This document shows, piece after piece, positions 57,536-64,000 of a stretch of 64,000 nt of DNA. Both the position numbers and the translations under genes were made by a program. The stretch's first letter is position 1. Every line of letters begins with the position of its first letter. The notes beneath the pieces were generated by a model. The model worked only from the letters and a program-made list of their open reading frames with translations, had not been told where the DNA came from and searched no databases. This stretch comes from Platerodrilus igneus (taxonomy: Eukaryota > Arthropoda > Insecta > Coleoptera > Lycidae): NCBI GenBank assembly GCA_036346225.1, contig JARFIW010000884.1:5752501-5816500 (forward strand), read 5' to 3'.

Positions 57536-58639
57536 AGGTACGCATCCAACCAGTTCCAAGATGGAAAACCTAATAACGAAAAAAATAACTGTACTTAAGC
57601 CTGATGATTATCATAAGCAACTACAGGTTGGTTTTTGCAATATTCTCAGCTAATGTTAATTATGCAAAAGGATTTACTGGAAAGCTATTAATGGGCAAAT
57701 GTCTAAGTGTTGGGGGATCCTTGGTAGCCACAGGCTGCTTAACTCCCTTCACATACCACTGAATCTTGGTGAAATAGAGCATGTAATTAGGAAACAACAA
57801 AAGGAGAACTGAGCTGCATGAAGGCTTTGAGAATTTCAAGGAACACTGCAGGCTAGCTCAGAAGAGAAATAAGTGAAAGTACATGTCCAACCAGTTTCAA
57901 GACGGAAAAACTAATGACAAAAGAATAATTGCACTAAATTTGATGATTATTATAAGCAACTACAGGAATTGGTTTTTCAATATTCTCAACTAACGTTAAT
58001 TGTGCAAAAGGATTTACTGAAAAGCAATTAATTCGGCAAATGTCTAAGTGTTGAGGATTCTTGGTAGCTGCAGGCTGCTTACCCCCCTTCACATATCACT
58101 GAATATCGGGGAAATAGGATATAAATTTGTAAACAATAGAAGGGGAACCGAACTGCATGTAACAAGAAAGAGCACCGGCTATGTTCAAAGACAACAAACA
58201 TAGAAACAAGGAGAAAATTGTTGAAAGCGTATGTGTGGAGTACGTCTATGAAATATTGGCAGTAGGAAAAGCAGACGAAAAAGCGATAGAAGCCTTTTGG
58301 AATGTTGTGCTTCAGTTGTACGAGATTGAATGAGAATGATAGCATGGACAGGCAAAGTTAATAACAAAGAGGTTGTAGAAATAGTAGGGGAATAAAGATA
58401 TCTGTGGAAAACAAAAAAAAATAGAATACGTTCTAAGGGAATAGCGCGCGATATATTACAAGCATAGATGGGAAAAAGAGAGGTAAAGGTAGACCTAGAT
58501 TAGACTATTGCACGCAGATAGTGAAAGATTTAGACTGCGGAAATTTCAGGAAAATGTGTAGGTTAGCTCAGAATGAGAAACAATGAAAGTACGCGTCTAA
58601 CCAGTTCCAGGACTGAAGACCTAATGATGATGATGATGA
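57490..58639 (+). repeat. 3' tail of LINE G: two noncoding units plus a decayed ORF-end copy
   Basis: Unit 1 spans about 57490-57830 and unit 2 about 57831-58163. Each starts with a version of the ORF-end sequence (aatttcagg.aa.tgt...agctc) and ends with the ctaagtgttg...ggctgctta core. From 58164 to 58620 follows a second, decayed copy of the 3' 450 bp of the coding region (compare 57104-57600). The tail ends in tgatgatgatgatgat. Confidence 0.78.
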
Positions 58640-58743
58640 TCACATAAAAGATCAGAGACAAGAACTAATAAGGTGCGCATTTTTACCATTATTGAGGAAG
58701 ACGTAATGAACAGTTTGAATCGCTTACATGTGTTTACGGTAAC

Positions 58744-58983
58744 ATGGTTGATAAGAAAAAGATTTTTTCTAAACTACAGATAGGTCGCGGTACTGTACAG
58801 CCAATGGGAAAAATACATTTAGAAAAATGCGGTCATCATTGTAAAATATCTGGATTTGGACGATACAAAAAAGTACAGAGGCTACTTTGCGATGAACTTC
58901 GGCAACTCTTTTGGCAGATACAGGAGCTAGTTATGACCGCGTTGAAACGCAATGGTGGATGGAAGAGTATTTCGGTTTGCTGA
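58744..58983 (+). pseudogene. Tyrosine recombinase fragment, C-terminal catalytic part
   Basis: Seventy-nine codons. TVQPMGK and TALKRNGGWKSISV match the conserved block before the nucleophile Tyr. A one-base shift at about 58978 moves the EGYLEDS segment, with the Tyr, into another frame. Confidence 0.78.
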
Positions 58984-59035
58984 AGGATATTTAGAGGATA
59001 GTTTGTTGGCAAACACACCAGGATGTGGCCCTTGC

Positions 59036-59300
59036 CTATAGAATTTTGATAACCAGGTAAAGAAAAACGAATCAAGTTTGCTACAGTCACTTTAATGCGA
59101 ATTCGAGTAAGTAATGCTAATTAGATAATTTTACAATAATTTTCTTTCATACTTTGTAATGACATAAAATAATTATTGATGTTGCTTACGAACCTTCAAA
59201 ACACTAGGGTGGTATTAAAAATTTACCTTCTTGTAATTAAAATTTAATTCAAATGGGCTGTGTTTAACCTCAAATTTTCCGAATACGATGTATTCCAGAA
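59036..59300. other. Spacer after the tyrosine recombinase
   Basis: AT-rich; may be the 3' part of the Crypton-like element. No terminal motif recognised. Confidence 0.35.
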
Positions 59301-59369
59301 GTGTCACACCTTGTTATGTCCAAAGCACCGTCCACAAGAAGAATGCTAAGATTTTTCTACGTTTTCCGT

Positions 59370-60350
59370 TTGTGCATCATAGGTATACAAATGTTAAGAG
59401 CAGTACAAACAGTTGTGCACTTTCCAAATTTTGAGAATTGGCGGCAACTTCCAATTGCCTGCACAACCAAATTAATTTGCCACTACTTTTAGACAAAGTT
59501 GTTTATACATCGCAGTTTGTACACGTTCCCATAATGAAATATGGAAGAAATAATTTGGAGTGCTACAAAAACGGAGCCTATAGCCACCACAGAAATTTTC
59601 TTTTTTAAGGCAATCGTTTGTGTATCGTAGTTGCACAAATGTTCAGAGTGTGCAATTGTTATTACACTTTACCATACACTTATACTAAGATAAAAAATAA
59701 TCTAGGTGCTCCAGAAAGGATAGTCTCTATACCAAAACAATTTTTCATTTCCTCACGAATATTTGTTTGTGCACGTTATCCTACTAAGATATGAAAATGT
59801 ATTCCAAAAGTGAAACAAAATCTTACGTCTATAACACCGTACATTTTTTTTCTAGGCCATTGTTTGTGCATCATAGGTTTATAAATGTTGAGAATAGTAG
59901 AAACGTTTGAGCACTTTCCAAAGTAGATATGGAAAAATTAATTTGGAAAACTACAGAAATGGAGCCCCTCTCCCTCCTAACCATTACGTGCAATTACTGC
60001 ACTTACAACAATCACAGCTGGTTGCCTGCATGCAGGTGCATAGTCTACAAAAATAATCTAGAGTGGTATAGAAACGCAAACTTACCCAACAGTAATTTTC
60101 TATCGTTCGTGCATCGTTGATACGTTTGCATTTTTCCATACCAAGATATGATAACATTAATCTTGGTGTTACAGAAACGGCACCCCTACAATTTTTCATT
60201 TCTTTACAGGTACTATTTGTGCACTTTATCTTATTAAGACGTGAGAAACCAATTTGGGTAGGTTATTGAAACTGCCCACAGCAATTTTTTAAATTTTTTT
60301 AATGTATACCCAACGTAGGTGCATTATAAAATATGGGAGCAGACACACAA
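59370..60350 (+). repeat. Degenerate higher-order tandem repeat (~489 bp, three submonomers)
   Basis: The landmark tttgtgcatcatag or a variant recurs at about 59376, 59618, 59768, 59865, 60107 and 60213. The spacings (242, 150, 97, 242, 106) show two ~489-bp copies, each of three diverged submonomers. Corresponding submonomers match across copies (for example gcactttccaaa in both first submonomers and ttttcattt before both third ones). Confidence 0.6.
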
Positions 60351-61416
60351 AAAAACTTTTCTTCCTGATCTGGGAGTCTGAACATGTTTACTATATGTTT
60401 TTGGGATCACTGAAATCCAATCCAAAGTCCATTTTACCCCACCATGGGTTTTTGACATAACCTCAAAAAGAAGGGCAGATTTTAAGTGGTAAATACACTT
60501 TTTTAAATTTGTCATTCAAGATTTAACATTCTAAATTTGAACATAAGTACTTCGCTATTCGATAATTGATAGATAGTTACTAAATAAAGTGCAACAATGA
60601 TTAATCTATTGCTCCAAATAAATAATAAGTTATCTTGGTGCAAGGTCATCGGCTATTTTTAAACCTTTGAAAACTGATACTTCAACGTAGCAAGATTGAT
60701 TAAGAAAGAAGATCTAAAAATGAAACCAGGAATATTTCCATGCTGTTAATTCTAATTGAAACTACCTTTAAATAGCGATAACGAATAGAATACCAGCAAG
60801 AATTTGATAATCCAAAAGACAAATCTACCTTTGTTTTAAACCTCGAGCCAATTGGTGGATTATTACGTAGATTAAGCTAGTATAAGTTTTGTTTTGCGTA
60901 TAGGAAATTATTTGTGAATAGATAGTTTATTTTAGCAATTTTGGGGTCAGATCTGCTCAATGTCGCTGGTTAGCTATACTGAAACGGTGTAATAAAAAAA
61001 TATTTAAAATTATCCATAACATTTTTAAAGAAAATTTTGTGACTCATACTTTGAAGTTTTCTAATTATTAACCAGATTGTATTAATACGTAAGTAGTGGT
61101 AAAATGTTGCTTCTTTCTAAATTAAAGCTGTAAATTGCATTTGCAAGCTTTCTTTATATATCTGTGTGTGTAAGTAGATTTGTTAGATAGTGTGAGAAAG
61201 ATATATGTTTTTGAATGCATTGAGGATTGTTCATAAATGTTTCTTGAAGTTCTTTGTTTCATTTCATTTTCGTAAAGCCCACAGAATATTTGTCGCAGAG
61301 CTAGCACGAGAAAACACTCAAAATAAGGTAATAATTCACATAATATCATTTTATCTTTCCAATTAATAGTCATTGCTTCTTTATAATACAAGGCGGTTGT
61401 ACCCAAACATTCACAG

Positions 61417-61418
<2 letters not shown>

Positions 61419-61455
<37 letters not shown>
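61419..61455. repeat. (AT)n microsatellite
   Basis: About 18 uninterrupted AT dinucleotides. Confidence 0.97.
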
Positions 61456-61457
<2 letters not shown>

Positions 61458-63352
61458 CTTACATTAGAAATCGATCAAATAATTACACATTTCCGTCTTA
61501 GTAACTATACTAGTTGCTACGGTATTCCGTGCATACAAGAAAGAAATCAGTAACGTAAGTAAAGAAAATCGCCTACACCGAATACCGTAACAAAACAGGA
61601 AGGAGAGTAGAATAGAAATCCATAGGAATTAGATTTCGAGCTAGCTGAAAATGTAGAATGGGGTGGGTCATACAGAAAGAAAAATTTGGAAACCTCAGTG
61701 AGCAGTTTTATTATAAACCTTTAATTAAACATACAGTCCCAAAAAGGAATATTTGCAAAAATCAGAAACGCACATTTACGTAATCGTCCTGTTATAACGC
61801 GATGTAAACAAAGCGCCAATTTACATATTACATAATATAAGAACGCAACTGTAAACTTAAATAACGTAACCCTAACTTAAATGAACCATGTGTTAACTAA
61901 ATTGGTAAGCAAGTTGTTGACATTAACATTAAAGTACAAAGAAAAAGAAAACGGTAAAAAGTGCTTTAACGCACGCTTTAATTTATACTAATTGTGACTT
62001 TGAGAATAATTACATAATTACTCGTGCATTGTGAACGTAGCTTCGTAACGTGCAGCCTACAAGTTTTGGATAATCATGAGTAAGAAAAGTAAAGAACCAG
62101 CAACAGAAGTGTCTATCTTCTACAGGAGTATTAAAAAAAACTAACAGAATAATTGTACCTTAAGCTGTCTGCCTCTCTGGTACCAAGTTCAAGAATTCGG
62201 AAGTGCGGGCTGCACTCGTCTACGGGCTGGATACGGGATCAACCCATTTAACTAGATTAGAATACTACGTACACAAGGCACCTTAATATCGCAACCCACC
62301 ACATTTCTTTTTGCTAAAAGAATGTTGTATCGAATTGCACGTTCTATGGAATCGAGTAGAATAGAACTTTCGAAAGCTCAGCTTGTATTTATATTGGATT
62401 AAGAGCAATAGGGGAAAATAACATATTTATAATTTACAGCAATGCATAGAGGTAATGTGTAAAGCATCTTGCGAATACCTGTAAAAGTATATTTTCCAGA
62501 CAACAGCTGCAAAATATTCCTAGAAGAATAGCCAATCAAAGCAAACAAACATGCTATAATGATTTCCATTGGATTGTGTGTTGTCCGCATGGAAAAGCAA
62601 TGTATATTTTAAATGTTCAGGCAAGTACATAACCCTGCTTACAACCCCATGGAGAGAAACGTATAACAGGTTTTCTATAAATTATAACAAGAAATACGAT
62701 TTGCTATATTATCGATCGGAAATACCGAGAATGGAATAAGGGTTTTAATACCCATAAACTCGAGGGAGCTCAACAAAATATCGCGTTTATCGAACTTGTA
62801 AGTACAAACTATTAAAAGTTTTTATATTTTTACAATGCAGCTGTTTCGTGTTTCAAAAACGAAGCTATTGGAAATAACCAGCACCCGCTTGCTTATTTCC
62901 ATGAATTTATATAACGAAGTTGTTTTAACGATAAGCAAATATTTCAGAGAATGTAGAAACTGCTATAGGATATATTCCACGTACTACCATTGCACTAAAT
63001 TTAAGAAAATTTTGTAAGAGGTTTTAATACGTGTTTATTTCAATCGAACTTGTTAAATGACAGTTCATATAATTTGGGAATAACATGAAAACGTGCAGTA
63101 GTTTAGATTTTAGGAGACGCTTAATTTAGGTAGTTTGAAATTAATGCAGAAATATATCGATTTCAGAAATTTAACGTAAAATAGTTTTCCTAACCAATTT
63201 ATCCTGTTTTGTACTGTAAACTCCTCTCAAACTAACTAAATTACCTACGCCGACAAATCTTAAATTATTGTTTCTAATCTCGTAATACCACATTTTTCTT
63301 TTTCTTTACACCAGAGTAAGGTGCGTCCCCGCGCCAGCCAAATTGCTCCTCA

Positions 63353-63429
63353 CGCACATACTCACTCACGCACGCATGTACTCACTCACACACACCCACA
63401 CAACCACACACACACACACACACACACAT
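63353..63429. repeat. (CA)n and ACTC-type microsatellite
   Basis: An imperfect cactcacgcacgcatgtactcac stretch leads into an almost pure CA run (about 63405-63428). Confidence 0.95.
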
Positions 63430-64000
63430 GCAGCACACCCATCCACGCTCGGAGGAACGTACGCTTTCATCAATTTGCGCAATAATATAATTACTTGTGT
63501 AAAAAAACGACGCAAAGAAACACATCAAATTCTTATAAAACTCACAAAAAAAAATTGCCTTCACCTTAAGCTATAAAAGCAACAACGTAAATTAAATCAT
63601 TTTCAGAAGAGGGAAAATTGCAAATCTCCATTATATAATGCCTCCTATAGTTACACTAAAGAGTCTACTGTTTCAGTTATTACGTCATCGACTTAACGAT
63701 GGACAAGCGAATTTAAATACTTGTAATTTAGAAACTTTCCTTCTCTGAATGCATTAAACGAAGTCAAAATTACTGAAATTCAAGTAAATGGAGTCTTATG
63801 TTTCATTTGTCCAGAGATTCTCATTTCTTAGTGTTGAAATAAAGAACATTCCTTGAAATAAATTTGTCACTAAGCTCCAATTGTACGTCCCAGTACAATT
63901 CAGCAAAATACTGTTCCTAGCATATAAAGACAAAATGAAGTTGATGAATAAAGGAATTGCATCTCTTTCTTTTTCTTAAAAGAGAATGTTAAAAAAGAAA

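Larger units (their letters stand above)
55033..58639 (+). mobile_element. LINE copy G, nearly complete with 3' tail
   Basis: Begins within the family 5' UTR (gcgtacttacattgtaatg), then the endonuclease (55185-55700: ISEVRWPEAGDFWGGDF), linker (55970-56520), RT (56520-57110), C-terminal domain (57180-57535) and the repeated 3' tail (57490-58639), ending in a (GAT)n run. About 290 bp of the RT fingers are missing: the reading passes from RDEFEL directly to GEDQFGFKRN. Several frameshifts remain. It sits inside a tyrosine recombinase gene. Confidence 0.9.
54565..59035 (+). pseudogene. Crypton-like tyrosine recombinase, split by LINE G
   Basis: Left part (54565-55032): LLPEKSR then KEYDKLLNWM, a frameshift near 54715, YFGNLTEACSPSYLRSKYSM, KPKVLSKEDILKII, and the core MIKVALLLGVFGGCRR, which holds the first catalytic Arg and is followed directly by TAA where EL..L continues. 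Right part (58641-59035): KDQRQELIR, then 58744 onwards GRGTVQPMGK, ISGFGRYKKV and LKRNGGWKSISV, the site of the catalytic H..W/R block with His replaced by Asn, then after a frameshift AEGYLEDSLLAN, containing the nucleophile Tyr. Such recombinases cut and rejoin DNA and mobilise Crypton-type elements. A nonsense codon, frameshifts, a changed catalytic residue and the LINE make it dead. The element's termini were not found. Confidence 0.8.
60351..64000. other. AT-rich region with microsatellites, no genes recognised
   Basis: No supportable ORF, RNA gene or transposon. The open frames at 61122-61406 and 60324-60515 (minus strand) have no recognisable domain, and those near 63.4 kb come from the CA repeat. 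Confidence 0.45.

Noticed and set aside
61122..61406. 94-codon minus-strand frame with Leu/Cys-rich middle
   Set aside because: No recognisable domain and composition typical of chance frames; no splice or start evidence.
63343..63576. Frames rich in Thr/His or Cys/Val
   Set aside because: Translations of the CA microsatellite.
1..64000. CRISPR arrays, operons, bacterial insertion sequences, rRNA genes
   Set aside because: No spaced direct repeats, prokaryotic gene organisation or rRNA-like sequence was seen; the content is that of a eukaryotic nuclear genome.

Overview
The window looks like insect (arthropod) nuclear DNA from a large, AT-rich, transposon-laden genome. There are no operons, ribosome binding sites or prokaryotic genes. 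Nearly everything recognisable is a transposable element, and only one stretch (52614-52934, minus strand) looks like an exon of a host gene. One LINE family (apurinic-type endonuclease plus reverse transcriptase) occurs seven times, and one tRNA-derived SINE family also occurs seven times. The order of insect cannot be fixed from the sequence; a polyneopteran-like genome (cockroach, termite, stick insect, grasshopper) is only a guess from the repeat content.

Layout. 0.36-9.0 kb: three LINE fragments (A, B, C) in AT-rich DNA. 10.39-10.69 kb: an intact SINE with 14-bp target duplications. 12.6-27.4 kb: a full-length LINE (E) with 13-bp target duplications. Its endonuclease region was split by an 11.5-kb Polinton/Maverick-type element (15170-26681) with an AG...CT terminal inverted repeat of 87 bp and a 6-bp target duplication. 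The Polinton carries only a decayed protein-primed-type family B DNA polymerase, arranged as a giant palindrome: two ~4-kb arms around a 759-bp loop, with a third N-terminal polymerase fragment in the loop. 27.7-39.7 kb: a ~6-kb unit present twice in direct tandem. Each copy holds SINEs and a Ty3/gypsy remnant.

40.85-43.9 kb: LINE D, nearly complete at the 5' end. 46.2-49.7 kb: a hAT-like element with 8-bp target duplications, inserted in the tail of LINE F and containing a decayed gene of an uncharacterised arthropod repeat protein with Cys-rich N terminus. 52.6-52.9 kb: the host exon, with start codon, coiled-coil-like C terminus and a perfect splice donor. 54.5-59.0 kb: a Crypton-like tyrosine recombinase pseudogene split by LINE G (55033-58639); the empty site can be traced through a 7-bp target duplication. 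59.3-60.35 kb: a degenerate higher-order tandem repeat. The remainder to 64 kb is AT-rich with two microsatellites.

The elements do not act together as a pathway; the logic of the window is a series of nested insertions that can be ordered in time. The most unusual items are the palindromic polymerase-only Polinton, the hAT-like element carrying a foreign-looking gene, the LINE family whose 3' tail contains a second decayed copy of its own C-terminal coding region, and the near-identical 6-kb tandem copies that differ mainly in homopolymer length and in one clustered patch.
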